Shown: positions 8,728-17,631 of the stretch, one piece after another
How positions within the stretch are numbered: position 1 is the stretch's first letter
How the letters are laid out: every line of letters begins with the position of its first letter
Notes under the pieces: model-generated
Database searches by the model: none
Seen by the model: only the letters and a program-made list of their open reading frames with translations
Told to the model about the DNA's origin: nothing
Translations under genes and position numbers: made by a program
Assembly (NCBI RefSeq): GCF_009696375.1
Contig: NZ_VUMD01000007.1
Location: 169,352-233,351, forward strand
DNA from: Clostridium porci
GTDB taxonomy: Bacteria > Bacillota > Clostridia > Lachnospirales > Lachnospiraceae
Reading direction: 5' to 3'
DNA length: 64,000 nucleotides

Positions 8728-8925
8728 TTAAATTCCCTTCTTCCTCAATCCCCTAGCATTCTTCTCCACCAACTTTCGCGAAACCATAATCTGATGGCCG
8801 CAGCCTGTACATTTCAGCCGGAAGTCTGCCCCCACGCGAAGGATTTCCCATTCGCTGCTTCCGCAGGGATGAGGCTTTTTTAATTTGACAACGTCTCCGA
8901 TTTCATAGCACTGCTTTTCGTTCAT
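8728..8925 (-). CDS. DUF951 family protein
   Basis: A 65-residue protein with the DUF951 pattern: an N-terminal IGDVVKLKKPHPCG, then WEILRVGADFRLKCTGC and a basic C-terminal end. The paired Cys near the middle (CTGCGH) suggest metal or nucleic-acid contact, but the function of the family is not established. It commonly sits near rpsF or parB in Firmicutes, and lies directly upstream of the rpsF promoter here. Confidence 0.88.
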   Translation of the reverse strand: MNEKQCYEIGDVVKLKKPHPCGSSEWEILRVGADFRLKCTGCGHQIMVSRKLVEKNARGLRKKGI

Positions 8926-8999
8926 CGCTTCATTACTCCCATTTGATCAGCCCCGGCTGATGCTTCGGGGCAGGTTAGAGCTTCCAATACTTATGGCTG

Positions 9000-9989
9000 T
9001 CAGGACAAAATCCTGTCAATCTGATCCAGCTCTTCCTGGCTGAAATCCAGGCCTTTAAGAGCAGCCGTATTGTCCATCAGCTGCTCTGGACTGCTGGCGC
9101 CGATCAGGACGCTGGTTACCTCTTTGCGGCGCAGCGCCCAGGCAAGGGCCATCTGGGCCAAGGACTGCCCCCGGCTTTCAGCCAGGCTATTCAAAGCTTT
9201 GATTTTCACCAGCCGTTCCGGTGACAGATAGCGCGCTCCTACGGTGGTTCCCGTTCTGGAAGCTCTGGAGCCCTGGGGAATACCATAAAGGTATTTGCCG
9301 GTCAGCGCTCCCTGTGCCAGCGGGCTGAAGCAGATACATCCGACTCCCTCTCTGTCCAGGACATCCAAAAGTCCATCCTCCACCCAACGCTCCAGCATAT
9401 TGTAACGGGGCTGGTGAAGCAGACAGGGCGTGCCGTTGGCTGCCAGAATTTTAATCGCTTTCTCCGCTTCATCTGCCTGATAATTGGAAATGCCTATATA
9501 CAGGGCCTTCCCCTGCTTTACAAGGTCGGAAAGAGCGCCCATGGTCTCTTCCAGGGGTGTCTCCGGATCCGGACGGTGGTGGTAATACACATCCACATAA
9601 TCCAGCCCCATACGCCTAAGACTGGCGTCCAAACTGCCTATGAGATATTTTCTGGAGCCCCAGTTTCCATAGGGTCCAGGCCAAAAGTCAAAGCCGGCCT
9701 TGGTAGATATAAAAAGCTCCTCCCTATACTGCCCCAGATCCGATTTCAGAACAGAGCCGAAGTTTTCCTCTGCCAGTCCCAGATTGGGCGCTCCATAGTT
9801 GTTGGCCAAATCAAAGTGGGTAATTCCCAGGTCAAAGGCCTTAAAAAGAATGGCTTTTTGCTCCTCCAAGGTCTTATCTGTCCCAAAATTCTGCCACAGC
9901 CCAAGAGAAATCCTGGGCAGGAAGATACCGCTTCTCCCGCTTCTCTTATATTCCATTTTCTCATATCTGTCACTTGCTGCCTGATACAT
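9000..9989 (-). CDS. Aldo/keto reductase, YghZ-like
   Basis: A 329-residue NADPH-dependent aldo/keto reductase with a (beta/alpha)8 barrel. Visible family elements are SLGLWQNFG, the active-site aspartate/tyrosine segment FDLANNYGAPNLGLAE, and VDVYYHHRPDPETPLEET with the catalytic His. The closest pattern is YghZ (Gpr), which reduces L-glyceraldehyde 3-phosphate and methylglyoxal; specificity here is inferred. It is 40 bp downstream of the sirtuin gene in the same direction, so it is probably the last gene of that unit. Confidence 0.93.
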   Translation of the reverse strand: MYQAASDRYEKMEYKRSGRSGIFLPRISLGLWQNFGTDKTLEEQKAILFKAFDLGITHFDLANNYGAPNLGLAEENFGSVLKSDLGQYREELFISTKAGFDFWPGPYGNWGSRKYLIGSLDASLRRMGLDYVDVYYHHRPDPETPLEETMGALSDLVKQGKALYIGISNYQADEAEKAIKILAANGTPCLLHQPRYNMLERWVEDGLLDVLDREGVGCICFSPLAQGALTGKYLYGIPQGSRASRTGTTVGARYLSPERLVKIKALNSLAESRGQSLAQMALAWALRRKEVTSVLIGASSPEQLMDNTAALKGLDFSQEELDQIDRILS

Positions 9990-10029
9990 TCACGTTCCCT
10001 TCCTTCTGCATTGCTGTCATTATTGTGGA

Positions 10030-10755
10030 TCAGATTCCGGCTACGGTCTCAAGAACCGCCCCAATGCTGCCGCTTATCACCAAATCTGCCTGGGAGTCTT
10101 TCGAGGTAGCCTCCTTATTGATTAAAACTAGCCTGTTCCCCCTGTAATAATCAATCAGTCCCGCCGCAGGATAGACCACAAGTGAGGTTCCACCGACTAT
10201 CAGCATATCCGCATTTCTTATATATGCTACAGCCTTTCTTATAATCCGGTCGTCCAGCCCCTCCTGGTAAAGCACCACATCCGGCTTAATCATTCCGCCG
10301 CAGCTGCACCGGGGTATACCTTCACTTTTTACCACATAGTCCAGATCATAGAATGCTTTGCACCTGGTACAGTAGTTCCTATGTACGGAGCCGTGAAGCT
10401 CCAGCACCTCTTTGCTTCCCGCCATCTGGTGAAGGCCGTCAATGTTTTGAGTTATCACCGCCCTTAGCTTCCCCTTCGCCTCCAGCCTTGCCAGCGCCCT
10501 GTGGGCTGCATTTGGCCTGGCATTGACATAGAGCATACGATCCTTGTAAAAGCGGTAGAACTCTTCAGGATAGCGGATATAAAAGCTATGGCTGATAATG
10601 GTCTCCGGCGGATACTTATACTGCTGGCTATAAAGCCCGTCCACACTTCTAAAATCAGGAATTCCGCTTTCTGTAGACACACCTGCGCCTCCGAAAAATA
10701 CAATGCTGCCGCACTCCAAAATCCAGTCCCTTAGCTGCCGCAGCTTCTCCTCCAT
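10030..10755 (-). CDS. cobB: NAD-dependent protein deacylase (sirtuin, CobB/SIR2 family)
   Basis: A 241-residue sirtuin. The NAD site GAGVSTESGIPDFR is near residue 23, ITQNIDGLH and the catalytic His of ELHGSVH follow, and a small zinc module is formed by CTRC and the CSC pair about 20 residues later. It removes acetyl or related acyl groups from lysines with NAD as co-substrate. The ATG at 10755 is chosen over one at 10803 because AAGGAGG precedes it. It follows an Eis-like acetyltransferase and a DUF2156 protein, so acyl transfer and removal may be co-regulated. Confidence 0.95.
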   Translation of the reverse strand: MEEKLRQLRDWILECGSIVFFGGAGVSTESGIPDFRSVDGLYSQQYKYPPETIISHSFYIRYPEEFYRFYKDRMLYVNARPNAAHRALARLEAKGKLRAVITQNIDGLHQMAGSKEVLELHGSVHRNYCTRCKAFYDLDYVVKSEGIPRCSCGGMIKPDVVLYQEGLDDRIIRKAVAYIRNADMLIVGGTSLVVYPAAGLIDYYRGNRLVLINKEATSKDSQADLVISGSIGAVLETVAGI

Positions 10756-10789
10756 ATCCGCATTCCCTCCTTTCTCCAGCAAATGAGCC

Positions 10790-11929
10790 CTACACAACCT
10801 CATCTAGGAAAAGCCTCTCAATCGGCTCTACAAACCTGCACCACCAGGGCGGAGCTTCTTGCTGTGCTCCCGCCAGATTCTCCAGCCTTTCATATCCAAA
10901 AAGCCAGGATGCAAGAGCAGCCACGTCTATATCAAGCACCTCTGTAGAAAACAGAGGACTGCCTGCAAGCCCTACAGGCTCCGGCGTCAGACAAGAGCCC
11001 TTTCCATTCAGCTTCCATCTCCAAAGCCCCTGATTTCCAGGAATCAGTTTATCCCGGATTCTTATGAGCACCTCCATCTCACTACACGGAGCCTCCTCAT
11101 TAAGACTAATGGCCTCCATCATCCGGGCCGCGTTCGTAATTCGGGCCATGATGGCCGGCCGGAGGGAGCCGCTCCTTCCTTCGGTCTTATCTGCCTTTGC
11201 CGGTTCCAACCAATCCGGTTCCATAGAATACAGGAATCTCTGCTCCCTTTTTCCGATTCCCCAGAAGGCCTGAAGGGCTTTCAGCTCTCCATTTCCATCA
11301 TACCAACCATACACCCGGCCTGCCTCGCTGTCAAGCTCCTCTTCCAGCCGCTCCATATACTCCCTGTCTCTTACTGCATAGACCTGAAAACGTTCATCCA
11401 GCCACCGGTTCACCCAGGAGGCCAGGCAATCCCGCGTCTTTCCCTCAGATCTGAACGCAGCCGTACCCGACCCTTCGCTTAACTGAAGCTTTAGCCTCCT
11501 TGTTTCCTCCGGCAACCTCTCCTTTATCTGCCAGAGAGGCTGATTAAACACAAACCGAAATCCAAAGGGCAGGTAAATCCCTTCTGAAGCAGGCATAAGA
11601 TAGCAAAAGGGAGCTCCCTCATCATGCAGATCCAGCAGCAGCCTCCCAAGCATATCTCTCATATGCCCCTGGCGCCGGCTGTCTGCGGCTGTGGCTACTC
11701 CCACGATATAATTCAGCTCCCAAAGCCGGCCCTTCACCATCACATGGTAGGGATTGAGATGAGCCATGGATAGAAGCCTTCCCTCTTCATCCTCCTTCAC
11801 CAGCACCCGGTTGTCTGCGGTTTTCCTCTTATAATAGTAGTCTATAAAGCCTTGTGAATCTTCAGGAAATGCCTCCTGCCAGAGCCATCTGCTTGTCTGC
11901 TTTTCTTCCCCTGTCAAATATCGTATCAT
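10790..11929 (-). CDS. GNAT N-acetyltransferase, Eis-like
   Basis: A 379-residue protein with an N-terminal GNAT domain. The acetyl-CoA loop reads VATAADSRRQGHMRDML near residue 75, followed by CYLMPASEGIYLPFGF, and a sterol-carrier-like second half as in Eis proteins. Eis-family members acetylate aminoglycosides, polyamines or protein lysines; the substrate here is not known. Its start overlaps the end of the DUF2156 gene by four bases (ATGA), and the sirtuin gene follows within 35 bp. Confidence 0.88.
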   Translation of the reverse strand: MIRYLTGEEKQTSRWLWQEAFPEDSQGFIDYYYKRKTADNRVLVKEDEEGRLLSMAHLNPYHVMVKGRLWELNYIVGVATAADSRRQGHMRDMLGRLLLDLHDEGAPFCYLMPASEGIYLPFGFRFVFNQPLWQIKERLPEETRRLKLQLSEGSGTAAFRSEGKTRDCLASWVNRWLDERFQVYAVRDREYMERLEEELDSEAGRVYGWYDGNGELKALQAFWGIGKREQRFLYSMEPDWLEPAKADKTEGRSGSLRPAIMARITNAARMMEAISLNEEAPCSEMEVLIRIRDKLIPGNQGLWRWKLNGKGSCLTPEPVGLAGSPLFSTEVLDIDVAALASWLFGYERLENLAGAQQEAPPWWCRFVEPIERLFLDEVV

Positions 11930-12837
11930 CGTTTCCTCACCGAATATTTCCTTGCAAATCCAATGGGATTGTAGCTCATCTTAGCCTTTCTCAATCCCTC
12001 CATTCCCAAATCATCCTCCCGGTTCACCAAAGCTGCATCAGGGAATTCATGAATTAAAAACTGCTGGTTTATAAATTGATACAGCCCTTTGATGGATTGA
12101 TTCGCCTTTTCAATATGAATCACCGCCATATTTTCCAGTTCATTTAAGCTGCCTATGGTAAAGGCCTCCAGCTTTTTATCCACATATACGCCTGCCATGG
12201 GCACACGGAGGCTGGAGCAGTTTTTTAAAATATCGTGAATCCCCGCAACCTCATAATCCAGAGAAGCGTCCATGGCGTTGGCGTCAACCTTATTCTGCCT
12301 CCATTCCTCCATAAATCTCCAGACCTCATGGCGGTCAGAGCAGCAAAGCCTGCGGTACTCATATCTGCCCTCATATTCCCTTAAAAATCCGTTTAAATGG
12401 TTCTTTTTTTTATGAAGCTTTTTCCCTGACAAAGTGCGCATGGCCTCTCCGTCATAAAGATAATCCTTTAAGTCCGCCTGCTCCTCCACCTCATATACCT
12501 TTGGGTCCAGCTTCAAATACTCCACAGCCTCTTCATCTGCCAGGGCAATATAAAAGGGCTTGTGAAGAACCTGTTCAAAATACTCCACCAGCTGATTAAA
12601 AAAGTAGGGCAGATCCTCTTCCTTGCACATAGGCATGGCTGTGGAGACCTGTCCATCCTTTTCCATCAGGCACAAAGCCGCCCGGTTTTCACTGACCGCA
12701 CACTGGACCTGGTAGTAATCCTTCCACAAAAAGCAATCCAGAAACACGCTGTCGCAGGCCTTATTAGGCCGCAGGCCATAAAAAGGCCGCAGCTTGTCAA
12801 TATCCTCAGCTACTACAGGCTTAAACTCTAAATTCAT
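11926..12837 (-). CDS. DUF2156 domain protein (GNAT-fold, phosphatidylglycerol lysyltransferase-like C-terminal domain)
   Basis: A 303-residue soluble protein whose pattern (LRPNKACDSVFLDCFLWKDY near residue 22, LSGKKLHKKKNHLNGFLREY near residue 138) matches DUF2156. This is the domain that transfers aminoacyl groups in MprF but is often found alone. No membrane segments are present, so it is not a full MprF. The ATG at 12837 is preceded by AGAGGT; a start 19 codons earlier is less supported. Substrate unknown. Confidence 0.85.
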   Translation of the reverse strand: MNLEFKPVVAEDIDKLRPFYGLRPNKACDSVFLDCFLWKDYYQVQCAVSENRAALCLMEKDGQVSTAMPMCKEEDLPYFFNQLVEYFEQVLHKPFYIALADEEAVEYLKLDPKVYEVEEQADLKDYLYDGEAMRTLSGKKLHKKKNHLNGFLREYEGRYEYRRLCCSDRHEVWRFMEEWRQNKVDANAMDASLDYEVAGIHDILKNCSSLRVPMAGVYVDKKLEAFTIGSLNELENMAVIHIEKANQSIKGLYQFINQQFLIHEFPDAALVNREDDLGMEGLRKAKMSYNPIGFARKYSVRKR

Positions 12838-12975
12838 GGTATACCTCTTTTCTTTAGGATCATACTGCATATGCATAGTATACCATAATTTCAATTTCTA
12901 TAACAGTTTTTTTCAACCTCTCATACGACAATCCCATGAATGAACCAGCCGTACGCAGGATACTGACAAAGCATT

Positions 12976-14139
12976 TCATACCTCATCCCTTTCTCCATTT
13001 GCTCCCAGCCCCATTCCCACATGCAATAGCCGGAACATTCGAACAGCGCCATTGTAATATAGCTCCTCTGCATTGTGCAATGCTTCCTCCAGACCCATTA
13101 CTCCGTTAATCGTTGTGACCATAGAGCAGATTCCATAATCAAATATCTGCTCAGCGCCATCCCCCATGGAGCCTACCAATGCTATGACGGGAATCCCATG
13201 GCTTTTGCAGCGGCAGCCAACTCCCTGTATCACTTTTCCAAAGCAGGACTGCCAGTCGGTCTGTCCTTCCCCGGTAATCACCAGAGAAACTCCCTCCAGC
13301 TGTTTATCAAAGTCAATCAGATCCAGCACCGTTTCAATGCCGGACTTTAGCACGGCACGGCAGAACACCAGCAATGCGGCTCCAAGTCCTCCGGCTGCAC
13401 CAGAGCCAGGTATTTTATCTGGATTAATTCCCAACTCCCGGATTAGCACATCCCGGTAATTTTGCATGCCTGCTTCTAACTCATCCAGCGCCTTGGGGGA
13501 GCCGCCCTTTTGTTTGCCAAAGGTATAGGTAGCTCCATTTTTGCCGCACAGCGGATTATTCACATCACACATAACGGTGAATTTCGCCTGAGCAATGCGT
13601 TTATCCATGCCCGAACAGTCGATATGAACTACTCTTGCCAGATCCGCTCCTCTGCCCTCCAGCTCGATTCCATCCGCGTCCAGAAAGCGTACCCCCAATG
13701 CGCGCATACACCCCATGCCTCCGTCATTGGTAGCAGAACCTCCAATGGCAATCGATATATCAGTAAAGCCATGATCCAGGGCATCTTTTAAAAGCTCTCC
13801 CGTGCCATAGGTAGTTGTATTTCTCGGTTCCCGCAGCTCCAAGGGAACCATGGGCAGCCCGGAGGCTGCCGCCATTTCCAGAATCGCCCGCCTTTCATCC
13901 AGCTTTCCGTAATACGCCTCCCGTCTCTCCATTAACGGGCCGTGCACCGGCACCTGGAGCCGTTTCCCCTGGTTGGCAGCTATCACCGCGTCAATGGTTC
14001 CCTCCCCTCCGTCTGCCACCAAAACTCCGGCACATTCACAAGAACCGAACACCTCCCTGGCTGCTTTCGTCAGCAATTCAATGGTCTGCCTGCTTGAAAG
14101 CGTTCCCTTAAAAGAATCCGACGCAAATAACAATTTCAT
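12976..14139 (-). CDS. Glycerate kinase, GarK/GlxK family
   Basis: A 387-residue type II glycerate kinase. It opens with LLFASDSFKGTLSSRQ, contains VADGGEGTIDAV near residue 41, AIGGSATNDGGMGCMRALG and the later GSGAAGGLGAALL and ITGEGQTDWQS. The enzyme phosphorylates D-glycerate to 2-phosphoglycerate, feeding glycolysis. AAAGGGG precedes the ATG. A promoter at 14458-14486 points toward it, but a terminator-like hairpin lies between, so the leader may attenuate transcription or belong to a separate RNA. Confidence 0.95.
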   Translation of the reverse strand: MKLLFASDSFKGTLSSRQTIELLTKAAREVFGSCECAGVLVADGGEGTIDAVIAANQGKRLQVPVHGPLMERREAYYGKLDERRAILEMAAASGLPMVPLELREPRNTTTYGTGELLKDALDHGFTDISIAIGGSATNDGGMGCMRALGVRFLDADGIELEGRGADLARVVHIDCSGMDKRIAQAKFTVMCDVNNPLCGKNGATYTFGKQKGGSPKALDELEAGMQNYRDVLIRELGINPDKIPGSGAAGGLGAALLVFCRAVLKSGIETVLDLIDFDKQLEGVSLVITGEGQTDWQSCFGKVIQGVGCRCKSHGIPVIALVGSMGDGAEQIFDYGICSMVTTINGVMGLEEALHNAEELYYNGAVRMFRLLHVGMGLGANGERDEV

Positions 14140-14276
14140 AGAAAGAACCCCTTTCTTCTCATAACAATTTTCAGCACATCAACGGAACAGGATTGGCAGG
14201 ATAAATAGTATCTTCTTAAGAAACGATTTTAGGTCTTATCAATATGTGATTGAATTCATTTTCCTAAAAGCAGCAT

Positions 14277-14314
14277 AAAAAGCAGCAGGCATCCAGCCGA
14301 TTTGGAAGCCTGCT
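14277..14314 (-). terminator. Rho-independent terminator upstream of the glycerate kinase gene
   Basis: On the minus strand AGCAGGC, T, TCCA pair with TGGA, T, GCCTGCT around a seven-base loop, followed by GCTTTTT. It ends a unit of about 170 nt that starts at the promoter at 14458-14486, or acts as an attenuator for the glycerate kinase gene. Confidence 0.75.
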
Positions 14315-14457
14315 GTTATAATAATGACTAATACGGCAAAATGTATCAAACAAACAAAGCAATTATAGATAAATACCTAAAACTTATGGCGAATCCTCCT
14401 ATCTACTACAATAAAAGGGTTAACTGTCACTCATAACATGGCCCTGTTTATACAATC
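14315..14457 (-). ncRNA. Candidate short transcript or leader, with a 13-codon hydrophobic micro-ORF
   Basis: Between a good promoter and a good terminator lies about 140 nt with no conventional gene. It contains a perfect AGGAGG at 14395-14400, then seven bases and ATA, opening a 13-codon frame (14346-14387) that would encode ISFRYLSIIALFV, a hydrophobic peptide. ATA is a very poor start codon, so this may be a decayed type I toxin-like gene, a leader peptide or chance. It matches no RNA family that I recognise. Confidence 0.35.
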
Positions 14458-14486
14458 AAGTTATCATAAATTACAATACATGTCAA
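14458..14486 (-). promoter_or_regulatory. Sigma-A type promoter, leftward
   Basis: On the minus strand a perfect TTGACA, 17 bases, TAACTT; a TGATAA also falls three bases earlier. Surroundings are very AT-rich. It lies about 70 bp past the SipL-like gene. Confidence 0.65.
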
Positions 14487-14557
14487 CATTGTATAAATAT
14501 ACTTTGCACAACTCCCTATCTGGGCGCGCTCTGACATTTTGAGTAAAGAAAAAGCGG

Positions 14558-16171
14558 CTAAAATCCCTGGGCAATCTCCTTCACCAAAAGCAGCCTCTGT
14601 CCCTTCTTAACCTGATCGTCTGCCAGTTCATTGGTGGAAATAATCGTACCCACTGTGGTGTGAAATTTCTTCGCAATACTCCAAAGGCTGTCATCAGGCT
14701 GTACAATATAGCCCACAATTCCAGGCAGCTCCTGCAGCCTCTGAAAATCCATAGGCTTTACCACAGCTCCGGTTATAACCTGCTCACACACAGGCTGGAG
14801 CACCAGGAAATCCAGAGCAACCACAGCCTTTACCTCCACCATATCGCCGCCCATCATCACTGCGCTCAGCTGCTCCAGGCCCGCGTCCAGCTGGTAAATG
14901 CTGTCCTCCCTGATACCTCTGGCTTCAGCTACGCAGTGAAACGGCACCTGCTCCACCCAGGACTGGACCGGGGAGGTATCATCGCTGGTTAGATACAGAA
15001 GGCTAACCTCCAAAACGCCGTCAATTTCCAGACAGTCCTGACCAATTCCCACATCATCTAGCTTTATAGCCCCTGCATTGTGGCAAATCTGAAGTATACG
15101 CTCTGCCTGAGGCAGCTTAAGCTTTTCAGAGATCTTAGACTTGCATACATTCCTGGTAAGAATCTGATCAAAGCAAGCCTCCGTCTGAGTCAGCTCAATC
15201 TCCCTCATATTGGAGTACATATCGCTTAAAAGCTCCACCTCCTGCTCCTCGTAAAGCTTGATATCCAACTCCAGGACAGCCTCCACATCCATTTCCCGCA
15301 TCTCGCCATCATAATCCGGCTTAGCCTGAATATCCTTGTGGGCCAGGCGAACAATAACCATGGGGATCTGCTCCTCCTTTACGTCATTCATCTCCATTTC
15401 ACCAGAAAAGGAAAGCGTATCCTCTAACCACTGAACCGGCATATTTTCATCCTCAGCCATATAAATCACAAACACGGTCATTTCTCCATCCAGATGAAGG
15501 CGGCCGTCCAGGGGCTTTACGCTAACATCCCGAAGCCGCATCTCCCGCCAAAGAAGCTGCCCCATATTAGGCTTTCCGCCTGTGAGACTGAGTTCTTCCT
15601 TGATCCGGTATGTATCCTTCCTGCGCACTGCAATGGAAGCCGCATTTGCCGTACGCTTCAAAGTTTCCACCTGGATAGCTCCGCCGGCGTCTCCCTCCGA
15701 GAGGCCGGCCCCTGCCGCCGGGCTTCCCCCTTCCATGTCCACATCCACCGCAGCCTCCGCATCCCTGAGAGTTTCCACCCGAACCTGAAGAGTAATGATG
15801 GACTGAACCCCCAGCTTTCTGGAATTGATCATTTCTGTATTCAGATCCTCCAGCATCCAGTTTAAGCCAACGTAGTCTTTCTCCTCCAAATTGGGGACGT
15901 TCACAGTTTCCTCAAAAGGAATGCTGCCCCCCAAGGTCTGAAGCCCGCCTGCCTCCCTGCGGTAAAGCACCTGGAACTCAAGCCTTCCCTTCACAGCCAC
16001 CTTATCTCCCTGATTCTTTACACTCTCTATCTGGACCTCCCCTGTGTCCAGCATCACCTGCTCCATATCATCCATGGTATCCGGCACAATAAAATCGTCA
16101 TCCAGCGTTATCTGGGTGGCTACATTTCCCTTCCACTGGTTCATATGTATCTGCTTCTTTATTAATTCCAT
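14558..16171 (-). CDS. sipL: SPOCS (DUF3794)/LysM spore-coat morphogenesis protein, SipL-like
   Basis: A 537-residue protein with an N-terminal region starting KQIHMNQWKGNVATQITL, several DUF3794 (SPOCS) repeats, and a C-terminal LysM domain (GYIVQPDDSLWSIAKKF, about residues 490-535). This arrangement is that of SipL, which binds SpoIVA and is needed to encase the forespore in coat in Clostridioides difficile. I prefer the ATG at 16171 (AGGTG upstream) to the one five codons earlier. A sigma-E-like promoter lies at 16207-16235. SipL rather than another SPOCS-LysM protein is a likely but unproven assignment. Confidence 0.82.
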   Translation of the reverse strand: MELIKKQIHMNQWKGNVATQITLDDDFIVPDTMDDMEQVMLDTGEVQIESVKNQGDKVAVKGRLEFQVLYRREAGGLQTLGGSIPFEETVNVPNLEEKDYVGLNWMLEDLNTEMINSRKLGVQSIITLQVRVETLRDAEAAVDVDMEGGSPAAGAGLSEGDAGGAIQVETLKRTANAASIAVRRKDTYRIKEELSLTGGKPNMGQLLWREMRLRDVSVKPLDGRLHLDGEMTVFVIYMAEDENMPVQWLEDTLSFSGEMEMNDVKEEQIPMVIVRLAHKDIQAKPDYDGEMREMDVEAVLELDIKLYEEQEVELLSDMYSNMREIELTQTEACFDQILTRNVCKSKISEKLKLPQAERILQICHNAGAIKLDDVGIGQDCLEIDGVLEVSLLYLTSDDTSPVQSWVEQVPFHCVAEARGIREDSIYQLDAGLEQLSAVMMGGDMVEVKAVVALDFLVLQPVCEQVITGAVVKPMDFQRLQELPGIVGYIVQPDDSLWSIAKKFHTTVGTIISTNELADDQVKKGQRLLLVKEIAQGF

Positions 16172-16206
16172 AAAAACACCTGCCATCTCTCATAATCCTT
16201 TAGAAG

Positions 16207-16235
16207 AATTTATGCGGACAGCAGGCTCTTTATGC
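16207..16235 (-). promoter_or_regulatory. Sigma-E-like sporulation promoter of the SipL-like gene
   Basis: On the minus strand GCATAAA, 14 bases, CATAAATT, close to the mother-cell sigma-E pattern. Spacing and spacer sequence are strikingly like the site in front of spoIIID (19846-19874). Confidence 0.45.
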
Positions 16236-16301
16236 GTATATCTTATAATTCACATGTATTCACTACATCCAGCTATCTGATGAAATTTTTATTACCAGGC
16301 A

Positions 16302-17003
16302 TCAAGACTTCTCTGCTTCTCCAGCCTGTACAGCCGTCTCTGGCCCAGCTCCGGCTTCCGATGCCTTCTGGGAATCCAGAGCTTCCTTTAAGTATGAAAT
16401 CTCCCTCTCCATCTGTGCCATACGCTCCTTCATGCTTTCATACTCCTCCAGAGTCAGAGTTCTCTTATTCTTAGGCAGTGAAACTCCATCCTTTTTTACC
16501 GGGCGGGCCGGAATGCCGACAGCAGTCACGTTATCCTCCAGAGGCTTTAAGAGAACTGCATTGGCTGCAATATAACAATTATCGCCCACCTCAAAGGCTC
16601 CCAGAATCTTAGCTCCCGCGCCAACCATTACATTATTTCCCAGGGTAGGATGACGTTTCCCCTTCTGAGTTCCCACACCCCCCAGAGTCACCCCCTGGTA
16701 AATCGTACAATTATCACCAACCACCGCAGTCTCGCCGATAACCACACCGGCACCATGATCAATCAAAATCCCATGTCCCAGCTGAGCTCCTGGATGAATC
16801 TCAATCATCGTAAAGAACCTGGCAACCTGCGATATAAGCCTTGCTATAAAAAACATCCTATGCCTGTAAAACCAGTGCGCAAAACGATGCCATATGAGGG
16901 CATGAACCCCTTGGTACAAAAGCAGCGCCTCCAGGACATTACGTGCCGCCGGATCTCTCTCTTTCACTGCTTTAACATCCAGCCAAATATCCTTGAATAT
17001 CAT
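16302..17003 (-). CDS. cysE: Serine O-acetyltransferase
   Basis: A 233-residue CysE. The N-terminal helical part (FKDIWLDVKAVKERDPAARN) is followed by left-handed beta-helix hexapeptide repeats with the catalytic segment EIHPGAQLGHGILIDHGAG near residue 90 and GETAVVGDNCTIYQGVTLGG. It acetylates serine from acetyl-CoA, the first step of cysteine synthesis; cysK is not adjacent. The tail after about residue 185 is a charged helix longer than usual. GGGGAG precedes the ATG. A possible promoter (TTGAAT, 16 bases, TATAAA) lies about 70 bp upstream. Confidence 0.96.
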   Translation of the reverse strand: MIFKDIWLDVKAVKERDPAARNVLEALLLYQGVHALIWHRFAHWFYRHRMFFIARLISQVARFFTMIEIHPGAQLGHGILIDHGAGVVIGETAVVGDNCTIYQGVTLGGVGTQKGKRHPTLGNNVMVGAGAKILGAFEVGDNCYIAANAVLLKPLEDNVTAVGIPARPVKKDGVSLPKNKRTLTLEEYESMKERMAQMEREISYLKEALDSQKASEAGAGPETAVQAGEAEKS

Positions 17004-17133
17004 ATATTCTCCCCTTTACTTTAACAAGTTAATACAACAATACTGTAGCACCACACTATCCCAAAATATTTTATATAGTATAGCATATGATATTCAATCC
17101 TGCAATAACACAGCCGCAGCCTGCTGTGAATAG

Positions 17134-17562
17134 TTATTGAAATACCACCGGATTTTCCAAATACTCCGTTTTAATTACTATATAAGGAAAGGACTGCTCT
17201 TTTCCTGCGTTCTCTCCCTTCTCCGGTCCCTTAAGCTCTGTGTTGATAACGACGGAATTTTCTGTCAGATACAAATCATTGACACTGATGCTGTACCCTC
17301 CGGTAGGCTGTACACCATATCCTACGGCAATAAAAAGATTCTGATCATCACTGTATGTAAGCTTAAAGGGCTGCTGCTGTTTCTCAGCAATGAGCTTCTT
17401 TAGTTCCTCCGGAATATCCATATTCCCTGCTACTGTAAAGTCCAAATCCCTCACCTTATCTTTGCTTTCCTTGGAAGCCGAACAGCCCATAAGCGTCCAT
17501 CCCATCATAGCCATTAGCATGGCAAGGGTCAACCACACCTTTCCCTTATAAATAATTTTCAT
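17134..17562 (-). CDS. Lipoprotein with PrcB C-terminal domain
   Basis: A 142-residue exported protein. An N-terminal signal (KGKVWLTLAMLMAMMGW) leads to a lipobox ending at Cys near residue 27 (TLMGCSAS), so it should be anchored outside the membrane. The C-terminal half, with AVGYGVQPTGGYSISVNDL and SFPYIVIKT, matches the PrcB_C domain, first seen in a treponemal protease complex. Role here is unknown. The ATG at 17562 has GGGAGG seven bases upstream; an earlier in-frame ATG is not supported. Confidence 0.8.
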   Translation of the reverse strand: MKIIYKGKVWLTLAMLMAMMGWTLMGCSASKESKDKVRDLDFTVAGNMDIPEELKKLIAEKQQQPFKLTYSDDQNLFIAVGYGVQPTGGYSISVNDLYLTENSVVINTELKGPEKGENAGKEQSFPYIVIKTEYLENPVVFQ

Positions 17563-17631
17563 GAAAAAACCTCCCGAACTATATGATGCAATTACTATCA
17601 ATATATTCCAAGAGGCGCTGATTATTCTTCC

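Noticed and set aside
17004..17133. T-box or SAM riboswitch before cysE
   Set aside because: The upstream gap is only 130 bp and no T-box core or S-box sequence was found.
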